Shown here: piece after piece, positions 23,756-31,877 of the stretch | How the letters are laid out: every line of letters starts with the position of its first letter | Position numbering within the stretch: the stretch's first letter is position 1 | Source: XN24 sp964413755 | Lineage (GTDB): Bacteria; Pseudomonadota; Gammaproteobacteria; Steroidobacterales; XN24 | Length of the DNA: 51,513 nt | Reading direction: 5' to 3' | Assembly (NCBI GenBank): GCA_964413755.1 | Contig: CAYPTW010000002.1 | Location: forward strand, 1-51,513 | Notes under the pieces: model-generated | Database searches by the model: none | What the model saw: only the letters and a program-made list of their open reading frames with translations | Told to the model about the DNA's origin: nothing | Position numbers and translations under genes: made by a program

Positions 23756-25036
23756 TCAGTAGGACAGCGAGGGACGGCGGTTGCGGGGCTTGGCCAGCAG
23801 CATCTGCACGGTGCCGATGTTGCGCTCCAGGAAACCGCCCTCGCAGTAGCACAGGTAGTACTCCCACATGCGGATGAAACTCTCGGGATAGCCGAGCGCG
23901 CGCACCTGGTCGATGTTGCGGAAGAAGCGCTCGCGCCAATGGCGCAGCGTGGTGGCGTAGTGCAGGCCGATGTCCTGCAAGTGCAACATCTGCAGGTTGC
24001 TGCTGCGCGCCAGGCTGCCGGTCATGGCCGACACTGAGGGCAGGAAGCCGCCGGGGAAAATGAAGCGCTGGATGAAGTCCACGTTCTTGAGCGCGCGCGC
24101 GTAGAGCTCATCGCGGATGGTGATGGCCTGGATGAGCATCAACCCGTCCGGCTTCAGCAGCCGCGAGCAGGTGCTGAAATATGCATCGAGGTACTGATGG
24201 CCGACCGCCTCGATCATCTCGATCGAGACCAGCTTGTCGAACTGGCCTTCCAGGTCGCGGTAGTCCTGGCGCAGCAGCGTGACGCGGTCCTCCAGCCCCG
24301 CGGCGCGGATGCGCTCGGAGGCAAGGGCGTGCTGTTCGCGCGAGATGGTGGTGGTCGTCACGCGGCAGCCGTAGTGCTTCGCGGCATGCATTGCCAGGCC
24401 GCCCCAGCCGGTGCCGATCTCGAGCAGGTGGTCACCGGGCTGCAGGTCGAGCTTGCGGCAGGCGGCATCCATCTTGGCTATCGAGGCCTGCTCCATGCTG
24501 GCGCCCTCGTGCTCGAAGATGCCGCTGGAGTAATTCATGGTGGGGTCGAGGAACAGGCGGAAGAAATCGTTGCCGAGGTCGTAATGCGCGGAAATGTTGC
24601 GCCGGCTTCCTTCGCGGCTGTTGCGGTTCAGCCAGTGCGCCAGGCGACGGCCCAGCGCGGCGAACCGCGTGGCGCCGCCGTCGACCGACTCCAGCACTTC
24701 GCGGTTGGCCACCAGGATCCGCACCAGCGAGGTCAGGTCGTCGCACTTCCACAAGCCGTGGATGTAGGCCTCACCGCCGCTGGTGGTGCCGCCGAAGGCG
24801 GCGTCGGCCCAGAACTGCGGGTGCAGCACTTCGATGCGCGCCTGCGGGACCCCTTCGACGCCATGCTCGCCGAAGCGGCGCGTGCCGTCCGCGTCGTGGA
24901 CCTCGAGGCCGCCCTGGCGGATGTGAGCGAGGCGCTCCAGCAGCAGGCGCTTGGCCAGTGCCTGCATGCGACTCGGCCGGACGCTGTCGTCGGCGAGGGT
25001 GGGAGCGAGTTCAGCCCGGATGATGTCTTCGTTCAT
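23756..25036 (-). CDS. cfa: Cyclopropane-fatty-acid synthase-family methyltransferase
   Basis: 426 residues. SAM-binding EIGTGWGGLAMHAA is near residue 205, preceded by the CFA signature SAHYDLGNDFFRLFLDPTMNYSSG and followed by DKLVSIEMIEAVG. The enzyme transfers a methylene or methyl group from SAM to double bonds of membrane phospholipid acyl chains. As the last gene of an operon with an FAD oxidoreductase and DUF1365, it may make a methylated or further modified fatty acid rather than a plain cyclopropane. Its ATG at 25036 overlaps the DUF1365 stop by 4 bases. Confidence 0.93.
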   Translation of the reverse strand: MNEDIIRAELAPTLADDSVRPSRMQALAKRLLLERLAHIRQGGLEVHDADGTRRFGEHGVEGVPQARIEVLHPQFWADAAFGGTTSGGEAYIHGLWKCDDLTSLVRILVANREVLESVDGGATRFAALGRRLAHWLNRNSREGSRRNISAHYDLGNDFFRLFLDPTMNYSSGIFEHEGASMEQASIAKMDAACRKLDLQPGDHLLEIGTGWGGLAMHAAKHYGCRVTTTTISREQHALASERIRAAGLEDRVTLLRQDYRDLEGQFDKLVSIEMIEAVGHQYLDAYFSTCSRLLKPDGLMLIQAITIRDELYARALKNVDFIQRFIFPGGFLPSVSAMTGSLARSSNLQMLHLQDIGLHYATTLRHWRERFFRNIDQVRALGYPESFIRMWEYYLCYCEGGFLERNIGTVQMLLAKPRNRRPSLSY

Positions 25037-25818
25037 GGTTTCTCCAGTCCCGCAGCGCGCTTCGTCGGGTGCGTGTAGAAAACGGCGCCTTTGAACTTGA
25101 GTTTCAGCGCCTGCCAGTAGATGAGGAACACGACCCGCAGGGTCATGAAGGGGAAACGTGCCAGTGCCGCGGCCAGCGAACGCCCGCTGATCTCGCGGCG
25201 CTCCAGGCTGAGGGTGGCGTCGAAGGCATGGCCCCGCGCCTCCTCGTTGCGCAGGTGCACCAGCAGACGCGGCCCGGGTGCGGTGAAGCGCCAGCGGTAA
25301 TGCGTCTGCATCGGCAGGAAGGGCGAGACGTGGAATTCCTTCTCCAGTTCGAACTCCTGGCTCGGGCCGCGCACGCGCGCGGCATCCCGCGGCAGCACGT
25401 AGCAATGCTGCTCGCCCCACGGTGTGTTGTTTACTTCGCACACCACGGTCTCCACCTCGGTCCCGGCAGTGTCATAACAATAGTAGAAAGTGACGGGATT
25501 GAAGCAGTGCCCGAAGTAGCGCAGGTGGGTGAGCATGCGCACCGCTCCGGCCGGCCGCCGGCCGGTACGCGCCTCGACCAGGTCGCGCACGGCCCGGTCC
25601 AGCGGCACCGCCGGGTCGCCCATGTGGTCCTCGCGCCGCAGCCAGGCGGGGGCCCGCCGCCGGGTGCTCCACAGCCAGCGCCCGCGGAACACGCGGTCGA
25701 GCTCGGCCAGGTCGAGGTAGACCATGAACAGGCGGTAGGTGAAGGCGTTCGACACCGGGTCGGCGCCGCCGCCGTGCCGCCGGTGGTTAACTTGCCCGAC
25801 GTAGAGGCAGCTGTGCAT
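25033..25818 (-). CDS. DUF1365 protein
   Basis: 261 residues. Typical DUF1365 motifs are present: YRLFMVYLDLAELD, LTHLRYFGHCFNPVTFYYCYD, EVNNTPWGEQHCYVL and KEFHVSPFLPMQTHYRW. The function of the family is unknown, but it almost always travels with the amine-oxidase-like flavoprotein and CFA-like methyltransferase found on either side here. A late hydrophobic stretch may touch the membrane. It overlaps the FAD gene by 32 bases and the CFA gene by 4. Confidence 0.92.
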   Translation of the reverse strand: MHSCLYVGQVNHRRHGGGADPVSNAFTYRLFMVYLDLAELDRVFRGRWLWSTRRRAPAWLRREDHMGDPAVPLDRAVRDLVEARTGRRPAGAVRMLTHLRYFGHCFNPVTFYYCYDTAGTEVETVVCEVNNTPWGEQHCYVLPRDAARVRGPSQEFELEKEFHVSPFLPMQTHYRWRFTAPGPRLLVHLRNEEARGHAFDATLSLERREISGRSLAAALARFPFMTLRVVFLIYWQALKLKFKGAVFYTHPTKRAAGLEKP

Positions 25819-27064
25819 GACTGCTCCAGGATTGCGCTGCAGCCGCGGCCACCAGCCCGCTCTTCACGCCGTCCTCGTGGAAGCCGTAGCTCCACCAGGC
25901 GCCGCAATAGAAGCTGCGGTTGAGCCCCATGATCTCGCTGCGCCGGCGCTGCGCCGCGACGCCCTCCGGCGTATACACCGGGTGCTGGTAATCGATCTCG
26001 CGGATGACCTTGGCCGGGTCGATGTCCATCGACGGATTCAGCGTGACCAGGAACTGGGTTTGCGCCGGCAGGCTCTGCAGGATGTTCATGTGGTAAGTGA
26101 CGGCCACCGCATCACGCTGCTCGCGCGGCACGTGGTAGTTCCACGCGGCCCAGGCCTGGCGACGCCGCGGCAGCACGCTGGTGTCGGTGTGCAACACGGC
26201 GCGGTTGTACTGGTAAGGAATCGCGCCCAGCACCTCGCGTTCGACTGCGTCCGGCTGTTCGAGCAGGGCCAGTGCCTGGTCGCTGTGGCAGGCGAACACC
26301 ACGGCATCGAAACGCGCGCGGTGCCCGCCGTCGAGCACCAGGTCGACGCCGCCTTCGTCGCGCTGCACCTTGCGCACCGGCGCGTTGAGGCGAATACGGT
26401 CGGCGAAGGGTGCGGTCAGCGGGCCGATGTAGCTGCGGCTGCCGCCCTTGATCACATGCCACTGGGGCCGCTCCTTAACCGACAGCAGGCCGTGGTTGTT
26501 GAAGAAATCGACGAAGTAGCGTGCCGGGAAACGCAGCATGGTCTGTGGGTCCGTGGACCAGATGGCAGCGCCCATGGGCACGATGTAATGATCGACGAAG
26601 CGCTGCGAATAACTCCCGCGCGCCAGGTAGTCGCCAAGGCCGAGCGTCTCGTCCTGCCCCTGCAGCAACTCCGGCGCCTCACGGTTGAAGCGCAGGATGT
26701 CGCGGATCATGCCCCAGAAGCGCGGGCTGGCCAGGTTGCGACGCTGGGCGAACAGCTGGTTGAGGGAGCTGCCGCAGTACTCCACGCCGGTACGCTCGCA
26801 GCGCATGCTGAAGCCCATCTGGCTGGGCTGCGAGGCGACGCCGATCTCGTTCATCAGGGCGATGAAGTTGGGATAGGTCCAGTCATTGAAAACGATGAAG
26901 CCGGTGTCCACCGCCCAGCTGCGGCCTTCCGCCTCCACGTCGATGGTGTTGGTATGGCCGCCGATGTAATCGTTGGCTTCGAACACGGTGACCTCGTGAT
27001 CGACGCACAACCGGCGTGCCGCCGTGAGGCCGGAGATGCCGCTGCCGATGATAGCGATTCTCAT
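25787..27064 (-). CDS. FAD-dependent amine-oxidase-like dehydrogenase
   Basis: 425 residues. An N-terminal Rossmann motif IAIIGSGISGLTAARRL with FEANDYIGGHTNTIDV, then VDTGFIVFNDWTYPNF, marks the NAD(P)-binding-8/amine-oxidase group that accompanies CFA and DUF1365. Family members of related clusters in alphaproteobacteria act on methylated fatty acids (UfaD-type desaturation in furan fatty acid synthesis); that role here is inference. It overlaps DUF1365 by 32 bases and follows the SnoaL-like gene by 21 bases. Cytosolic or membrane-peripheral; no signal peptide. Confidence 0.92.
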   Translation of the reverse strand: MRIAIIGSGISGLTAARRLCVDHEVTVFEANDYIGGHTNTIDVEAEGRSWAVDTGFIVFNDWTYPNFIALMNEIGVASQPSQMGFSMRCERTGVEYCGSSLNQLFAQRRNLASPRFWGMIRDILRFNREAPELLQGQDETLGLGDYLARGSYSQRFVDHYIVPMGAAIWSTDPQTMLRFPARYFVDFFNNHGLLSVKERPQWHVIKGGSRSYIGPLTAPFADRIRLNAPVRKVQRDEGGVDLVLDGGHRARFDAVVFACHSDQALALLEQPDAVEREVLGAIPYQYNRAVLHTDTSVLPRRRQAWAAWNYHVPREQRDAVAVTYHMNILQSLPAQTQFLVTLNPSMDIDPAKVIREIDYQHPVYTPEGVAAQRRRSEIMGLNRSFYCGAWWSYGFHEDGVKSGLVAAAAAQSWSSHAQLPLRRAS

Positions 27065-27085
27065 GATGTTTGCTTCCTGGAGAGT

Positions 27086-27535
27086 TCAGACGCGGTTGCG
27101 CACAGCGCGCACCAGGCCGCCGAGCAGCGGCAGCCGTTCGTACAGCAGCGCCCCGGCATCGAAATAGTCACGGTGGTAATGGACCCTGGCGCCGAACCGG
27201 ATGTGAGTCGCGCCCGGCAGGGCGAGCTCCTCGCCAGGACGCAGGCGGCGGTGACGCATGTACATGGTCCAGGTCAGCATGGCGTCGTCCGCGGTGTGCA
27301 GCACCGTGCCGAATTCGAAACGGATCTGTTCGACGCCCTGGTACATGCGCGCGAAGTATTCGCGCAGCGCCTCGAGTCCCTCGATGCGGTGCAAGGGGTC
27401 CTCGAACACCACTTCCGGCGCGTAGACCTCGTCGAGCAGATGCAGGTGGTCCCGGTCGAGGGCCTGGTAGACCTCGCGGAAACGCGCCAGCAGCGCCGGT
27501 TCGACCGCGCGCGCCATGGCAACGGTGGCGCTCAT
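27086..27535 (-). CDS. SnoaL/NTF2-like protein
   Basis: 149 residues. The cone-shaped NTF2-like fold is suggested by RFREVYQALDRDHLHLLDEVYAPEVVFEDPLHRIEGLEALREYFARMYQ and the late GARVHYHRDYFDAGALLYERLP. Such domains bind hydrophobic small molecules or catalyse isomerisations; here a lipid ligand would fit the operon. The start at 27535 overlaps the MerR-gene stop by 4 bases. An internal ATG 6 codons on is possible. Confidence 0.88.
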   Translation of the reverse strand: MSATVAMARAVEPALLARFREVYQALDRDHLHLLDEVYAPEVVFEDPLHRIEGLEALREYFARMYQGVEQIRFEFGTVLHTADDAMLTWTMYMRHRRLRPGEELALPGATHIRFGARVHYHRDYFDAGALLYERLPLLGGLVRAVRNRV

Positions 27536-28365
27536 GCCGGGGCTCCTGCGCGCAGGGTGGCGGCGAGCACGGTGCGTGCGGCGGCCAGGTCGTCGCCGAG
27601 AACGGTCCCGGCAGCCTCGTCGGCGCGGGAGAACACCGGCAGCCCGCGCGGCAGGCTCGCCTGGGCCGGGGCCGGCGCGCCGGCGAGAACCAGGGCGGAG
27701 CATCCGGTCATCCCGGTTGCGGCGGCCAGTTCGTCCGTCGCCTGGGCCGCGATGATCACCGCGCGCAGGCCATGCGCATGCAGGTTGGCCGCCAGCGCCA
27801 GCGCCCAGGTGCGATGGTCGTCCGGCGCAGGTCCGGTGGCGAACAGGACGCGCGGTTCACCACCGGGGCTGCGCGCAGCAGAGAAGGTGAGCCGCCCCGC
27901 GAGCCAGGCGTCGAGGAACCCGGCCTGCATGGCCGGCAGGGTGGACGCCACCTCCGGCAGCCGGTCGACCAGCGCCGTGCCGAGACCGGGATGCTGGGCT
28001 TCGGCGGCGTCGATGACCGAGTGCATGCCGATGTCGTCGAGCGCTGCGAGGCGTTCCTGGAAGCGTTCCAGCCAGTGCGCCAGGTCGTCGTCATGACGCT
28101 CCGTGGACGCATCGCCGGACTGGTGCAACATGCGCGACGCGCCGCTGATCGAGACGCCGCGGGAGACCAGGCGCGAAGCCGCGCGCAGTCTTTCCACGTC
28201 CACCTGGCTGTACAGGCGATGTCCGCCGGGCGTGCGCGAGGGTCGCACCAGGCCGTAGCGGCGCTCCCAGGCACGGATGGTGACCGGGTTGATTCCCGTC
28301 AGCTGGGCGACGACGCGGATGGGAAACAGGCCGCCGCTGCCGGCGTCGCGCCACTCAGTCGCCAT
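27532..28365 (-). CDS. MerR-family regulator, LitR/CarH-like with altered B12 motif
   Basis: 277 residues. A MerR winged helix lies at about 14-60 (VVAQLTGINPVTIRAWERRYGLVRPSRTPGGHRLYS), then a helical region and a Rossmann-like C-terminal domain (about 170-275) as in B12-dependent photoreceptors LitR/CarH. Trp154 matches the Trp of the CarH helical bundle. The Glu-His pair expected ten residues later is Ala164-Arg165. The Co-ligand motif ExHxxG reads D182-D-H184-R-T-W187, so His is kept but Gly is lost. It may bind another ligand or cobalamin differently. It overlaps both neighbours and probably controls this operon. Confidence 0.88.
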   Translation of the reverse strand: MATEWRDAGSGGLFPIRVVAQLTGINPVTIRAWERRYGLVRPSRTPGGHRLYSQVDVERLRAASRLVSRGVSISGASRMLHQSGDASTERHDDDLAHWLERFQERLAALDDIGMHSVIDAAEAQHPGLGTALVDRLPEVASTLPAMQAGFLDAWLAGRLTFSAARSPGGEPRVLFATGPAPDDHRTWALALAANLHAHGLRAVIIAAQATDELAAATGMTGCSALVLAGAPAPAQASLPRGLPVFSRADEAAGTVLGDDLAAARTVLAATLRAGAPA

Positions 28366-28912
28366 GTCCGGCTCCCTTCTTCTGGAAGAACAGCGTGACC
28401 TCGCCGACGCGGAAGCCGAACTTCCGGATTTCCGAGCGATTCACCAGGATGTCGTCCTGGATGAGCCACATCCAGTCATCCAGGCGCACGTTGATGGTGC
28501 CGTCGTTCCAGGGCAGGGCGAGCGTGTAGCGCCAGCGCAGGGCATTGCCGCGCGCCTCGCCCTCGGCCTCGCCGACGACGTCGCCGGCGGTGCCGATGTA
28601 GCGATGCTCATCCAGCTTGCGGAAGTTCCACACGCGTCGCTCGGTGGCGCCGTCGCTCCAGATGAAGTCTTCCTCGAGCACGCCGCGATCGCCCTCCCAG
28701 CGCCCGACCATGTCGACCCGGAAGCTGCGCGTGACCTCGCCCTTGCGGTCCTGCACGATGCCCCAGGCCACCAGCGGGCCGTCGAAGTAACGCTGCAGGT
28801 CGAGTTCCGGCTCGCGGCCCGCGTAGTCCGAGACCTGGACCGCGCAGCCGGTGAGCAGCAAGGCCATGGTTGCCGCGGCCAGTGCGCGGATGCGTCCAGT
28901 GAGGCGGCTCAT
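28355..28912 (-). CDS. DUF3833 lipoprotein
   Basis: 185 residues. Signal peptide with lipobox LTGC (Cys23), then the DUF3833 blocks LQRYFDGPLVAWGIVQDRKGEVTRSF, DFIWSDGATERRVW and LDDWMWLIQDDILVNRSEIRKFGF. The family has no known activity; it looks like a lipocalin-type beta-barrel that could carry a lipid at the inner face of the outer membrane. It is regularly found beside the CHI-like and CFA-like genes. Its start overlaps the CHI-like gene by 4 bases and its end overlaps the MerR gene by 11. Confidence 0.9.
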   Translation of the reverse strand: MSRLTGRIRALAAATMALLLTGCAVQVSDYAGREPELDLQRYFDGPLVAWGIVQDRKGEVTRSFRVDMVGRWEGDRGVLEEDFIWSDGATERRVWNFRKLDEHRYIGTAGDVVGEAEGEARGNALRWRYTLALPWNDGTINVRLDDWMWLIQDDILVNRSEIRKFGFRVGEVTLFFQKKGAGHGD

Positions 28913-29457
28913 CGCTCAGCTCCCAGCAGCGCTGCGCGCAGGGACGCGTCCCGGCTGTCGGGGTGCAGCCAGATGCCCAGGAAGGCCGGGCCGAAGTCGG
29001 GGTCGTCGATCACGCCGAGCAGCCCGTCATTGCCGTAAAAATGGGTGGGCCCGCCGGGCTCGACGCGCGCGATGAGGCGGTCCCCGGGGGTCACGTCCGG
29101 CCACATCTCGGCCACCGCGTCGAGCCAGGGCTGCACGCGCTCCTCCCCGGGCAGGGCGAGCTCAGTGCGCAGGCGGCGCCATTCCTTGGCCGTGGTCTCG
29201 ACCAGGCGCTTGCTGGAGATGTTGCGCAGGTAGGTGATCTCCAGTGCCACGGGGGCGGTGCCGCCCAGGCCCTGGAACTCGGGGGTGGCGCTGTGCAGGC
29301 GCGCCTCGTAGACCTCCAGCCCGAACCAGGTCAGCTCGCCGCTGCCGACCTCGTACAGCGTGTCGAGCGGGCCGGAATGGTCGGCGGCGCCGTGGGCCGG
29401 CGCGGCCCAGGGGCCGCACAGCAGCAGGACTGCGGCGGTGATGAGGCGTGGCGACAT
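28909..29457 (-). CDS. Exported chalcone isomerase-like protein
   Basis: 182 residues. Signal peptide about 1-24, then a CHI-like fold with VGSGELTWFGLEVYEARLHS, ALEITYLRNISSKRLVETT and PTHFYGNDGLLGVIDDPDFGPAFLGIWL. Bacterial members of this family are not flavonoid enzymes; the related plant FAP proteins bind fatty acids, which would suit a lipid-modification operon. It is the first gene of the seven-gene minus-strand operon. Its ribosome site lies in a hairpin described separately. Confidence 0.9.
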   Translation of the reverse strand: MSPRLITAAVLLLCGPWAAPAHGAADHSGPLDTLYEVGSGELTWFGLEVYEARLHSATPEFQGLGGTAPVALEITYLRNISSKRLVETTAKEWRRLRTELALPGEERVQPWLDAVAEMWPDVTPGDRLIARVEPGGPTHFYGNDGLLGVIDDPDFGPAFLGIWLHPDSRDASLRAALLGAER

Positions 29458-29465
29458 GGCGAGAT

Positions 29466-29491
29466 ACTCCCGAAATGGACTGCACGGGAGT
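29466..29491 (-). promoter_or_regulatory. Hairpin covering the ribosome site of the first operon gene
   Basis: Read on the minus strand: ACTCCCG (29491-29485), a 12-base loop, then CGGGAGT (29472-29466), 8 bases before the ATG at 29457. The downstream arm contains the GGGAG Shine-Dalgarno, so folding would hide it. Confidence 0.45.
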
Positions 29492-29538
29492 TCGCCGGAG
29501 GCCGAGCCGCCGGATTCAAATTCGTAGAACTAGGCTGT

Positions 29539-29901
29539 TCAGCCGGAGGCGTTGCCGCAGAAGATGTCGTGCAGCGTCTCGATGACCCGGCCCGCGGGGC
29601 CGTCGGCAAGGCGGTAGTAGATCACCTGGGCGGCGCGGCGGGTGTTGACCAGGCCGTCGCGGCGCAGCACCGCGAGGTGCTGCGAGAGCGCGGACTGCGA
29701 CAGCGGCACGCGCTCGTTGATGTCGCGTACGCTCAGCTCGCCCTTGGCAAGGCTGCAAAGCACCATCAGGCGCGAGCTGTTAGACAGCGCCTTCAGCAGG
29801 CGCGCTGCCTCTTCGGAATGCTCCCGCATTTCCTCTGCATCGATGTCCAGGCGGGGCGTGCACACCGGGGCGGCTTGGGCTTTGGCATCCATATCGGACA
29901 T
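29539..29901 (-). CDS. bigR: ArsR-family persulfide sensor, BigR/SqrR-like
   Basis: 120 residues forming one ArsR winged helix, with recognition segment PLSQSALSQHLAVLRRDGLV. Cys49 in LMVLCSLAKGELSV and Cys115 in HDIFCGN are 66 residues apart, the same spacing as the redox pair of SqrR (41/107) and BigR (42/108), which form a polysulfide link and leave DNA. An extra Cys14 is N-terminal. It is divergent from a persulfide-dioxygenase-like gene, the usual BigR target. The start is 29901, or ATG 29892. Confidence 0.88.
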   Translation of the reverse strand: MSDMDAKAQAAPVCTPRLDIDAEEMREHSEEAARLLKALSNSSRLMVLCSLAKGELSVRDINERVPLSQSALSQHLAVLRRDGLVNTRRAAQVIYYRLADGPAGRVIETLHDIFCGNASG

Positions 29902-29920
29902 ATCCTACGCTGGAGCGGGG

Positions 29921-29941
29921 GTTAACAAAAGATCGGTTAAC
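29921..29941. promoter_or_regulatory. Candidate BigR-type operator
   Basis: Two GTTAAC palindromes at 29921-29926 and 29936-29941, 15 bases apart, lie in the AT-rich part of the 104-base gap between the divergent regulator and hydrolase genes. They stand out from the GC-rich surroundings. Binding is inferred. Confidence 0.45.
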
Positions 29942-30005
29942 TAAATTAGAAAAATCTGAAACAATACCGTCCCGACATCGTCCGCAGACGGGGAGACCAG
30001 CGCAC

Positions 30006-30872
30006 ATGGCGAAAGCACCCGAGGTGAGAGGCCTCTACCACGAGCCGACGTCCACGTTTTCCTACGTGGCGTGGGATCCGGCGACGCGCGCGGCGCTGGT
30101 GATCGATCCGGTACTGGATTATGACGGCGCCGCCGGGCGCACCGACACGGCGAGCGCGGCCGCGCTGCTCGCGATCCTCGAAGCCGAACAGTTGCAGCTG
30201 CAGTGGATCCTGGAGACGCATGCGCACGCGGACCATCTCTCCGCTGCGGCGTTCCTGCACGAGCGCAGCGGCGCGCCGGTCGCCATCGGGCGCGGCATCA
30301 CCTCGGTGCAGGAGAACTTCCGCGACATCTACAACCTCGGCGCGGACTTCCCCGTGGACGGCCGGCAGTTCGACCGCCTGTTCGCCGACGGCGAGCGCTT
30401 CGCGCTCGGCGAGATCGAGGTCGAAGTCATGGCCACCCCGGGGCATACCGACGACAGCGTGACTTACCGCGTGGGCGATGCGGCCTTCGTGGGCGATACG
30501 CTGTTCGCGCCCGACTACGGCACCGCGCGTTGTGACTTCCCGGGCGGTGACGCAGCGCGGCTGTTCGCCTCGGTGCAGCGCCTCTACGCACTGGCGCCGG
30601 AGACGCGCCTGTTCCTGTGCCACGACTATCCGCCGCAGGGTCGCGGGCCGCGCTGCGAGTGGAGCGTGGCGGAACAGATGGCGGGCAACATCCATATCAA
30701 CGCCGCCACCCGCGAGGCGGATTTCGTGCAGATGCGCACGGAGCGGGATGCCGGGCTGAAGATGCCCGCGCTGATCATTCCCTCGGTGCAGGTGAACATC
30801 CGTGCCGGCCGCCTGCCGGAACCCGAAGACAACGGCAGGCGCTACCTGCGCGTGCCGCTCGATACCCTCTAG
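30006..30872 (+). CDS. Metallo-beta-lactamase-fold persulfide dioxygenase-like hydrolase (Blh type)
   Basis: 288 residues. Metal-binding motif THAHADH at 71-77 with downstream PGHTDDSVTY, GDTLF and CHDY residues of the ETHE1/glyoxalase II-like group. The C-terminal extension PSVQVNIRAGRLPEPEDNGRRYLRVPL is characteristic of the BigR-controlled Blh proteins. The expected reaction is oxidation of glutathione persulfide to sulfite and glutathione with one Fe, detoxifying sulfide in the cytosol. It is divergent from the bigR-like gene and followed 10 bases later by a heme protein. Confidence 0.9.
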   Translation: MAKAPEVRGLYHEPTSTFSYVAWDPATRAALVIDPVLDYDGAAGRTDTASAAALLAILEAEQLQLQWILETHAHADHLSAAAFLHERSGAPVAIGRGITSVQENFRDIYNLGADFPVDGRQFDRLFADGERFALGEIEVEVMATPGHTDDSVTYRVGDAAFVGDTLFAPDYGTARCDFPGGDAARLFASVQRLYALAPETRLFLCHDYPPQGRGPRCEWSVAEQMAGNIHINAATREADFVQMRTERDAGLKMPALIIPSVQVNIRAGRLPEPEDNGRRYLRVPLDTL

Positions 30873-30882
30873 GAGACGACGA

Positions 30883-31476
30883 ATGAGAACAGTCCTTGCC
30901 CCGTTGACGCTGGCCGCGCTGCTGGCCGGATTCCTCGCCGCGTACCCCGCCCTTGCGCAGGAAGCCGACCGCGCGGCCGAGGGCCGCGCCATCGCCGCAG
31001 GGTTCGGCGCCGAGCTGCGCACCGCCCTGCAGTCCGCCATGCAGGAGGGCGGGCCGCTGGCGGCGATCAAGGTGTGCAACGAGGATGCGCCGCGCATCGC
31101 GCGCGCGGCGGCGGAGCAGTCGGGTGCCGAGGTGGGCCGCACCTCGACCCGCCTGCGCAACCCGGACAACCGCCCGGACGCGCACGAACAAGCCGTGCTG
31201 GAGGACTTCGCCGCAGAGCTGGCCGCCGGTGCGCCGGAGTCGCCGCCGTGGCGGCTGGATACGCTGCCTGACGGGCGCGAGCGCTTCATGAGCGCGATCA
31301 TCGTGCAGACCCAGTGCCTCGGCTGCCACGGTGCGGAACTCGCTGCGCCGGTGGCGCAGGCCATCGACCGCCTGTATCCCGAGGACCAGGCACGCGGCTA
31401 CCAGCCCGGCGAGCTGCGCGGCGCCTTCACCATCACGTGGCCGGCGGAGTCGGCAGACGCAGCAGGTAAACCGTGA
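30883..31476 (+). CDS. DUF3365 c-type heme protein
   Basis: 197 residues. Signal peptide about 1-25, then a DUF3365 (Tll0287-like heme sensor) domain with AIKVCNEDAPRIAR, TSTRLRNPDNRPDAHEQAVL and heme motif CLGCH (145-149). DUF3365 proteins are periplasmic, single-heme, usually redox or gas sensors. The clean ATG at 30883 follows GGAG. It lies 10 bases after the persulfide dioxygenase-like gene, so co-regulation by the persulfide sensor is likely. Its 3' end overlaps the convergent DUF454 gene by 44 bases. Confidence 0.9.
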   Translation: MRTVLAPLTLAALLAGFLAAYPALAQEADRAAEGRAIAAGFGAELRTALQSAMQEGGPLAAIKVCNEDAPRIARAAAEQSGAEVGRTSTRLRNPDNRPDAHEQAVLEDFAAELAAGAPESPPWRLDTLPDGRERFMSAIIVQTQCLGCHGAELAAPVAQAIDRLYPEDQARGYQPGELRGAFTITWPAESADAAGKP

Positions 31477-31861
31477 CGGCGGACGCCATCAGGAACATTG
31501 CGACCTTCGCCCAGGTCACCGGCACGAAGAAGATGATGGTGACGCCGAACGACAGCCACATCACCAGGAGGGTGGTGGCCTTGGCGGGCCGCGTCATGCC
31601 GCGGCCTTCCTCGAAATTGCGCACATAGCTGCCCAGCCAGCGGTGGTTCAGCAGCCAGTTGTGGAAGTGCTCCGAGCTGCGCGCAAAACAGTAGGCTGCC
31701 AGCAGCAGGAAGGGCGTGGTGGGCAGCCCCGGCAGCAGGATGCCCAGCACGCCCAGGCCGACGCAGATCATGCCCGCCGCGATGAGCATCCAGCGTGCGG
31801 CGTGATCGAGATAGGTCTCCGGGTTGTGCAGCCGCCCGCGCCGGGCCCGCTTGCTGTTCAT
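31433..31861 (-). CDS. DUF454/YbaN-family inner-membrane protein
   Basis: 142 residues. ICVGLGVLGILLPGLPTTPFLLLAAYCFARSSEHFHNWLLNH is the family signature, with further helices at the C-terminus (three to four membrane segments in all). Function is unknown. The start at 31861 is the ATG just before the conserved basic N-terminus. The 44-base tail-to-tail overlap with the heme protein gene is real in both frames. Confidence 0.9.
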   Translation of the reverse strand: MNSKRARRGRLHNPETYLDHAARWMLIAAGMICVGLGVLGILLPGLPTTPFLLLAAYCFARSSEHFHNWLLNHRWLGSYVRNFEEGRGMTRPAKATTLLVMWLSFGVTIIFFVPVTWAKVAMFLMASAVTVYLLRLPTPPAT

Positions 31862-31877
31862 GGCGCCTGCCGGGGCC

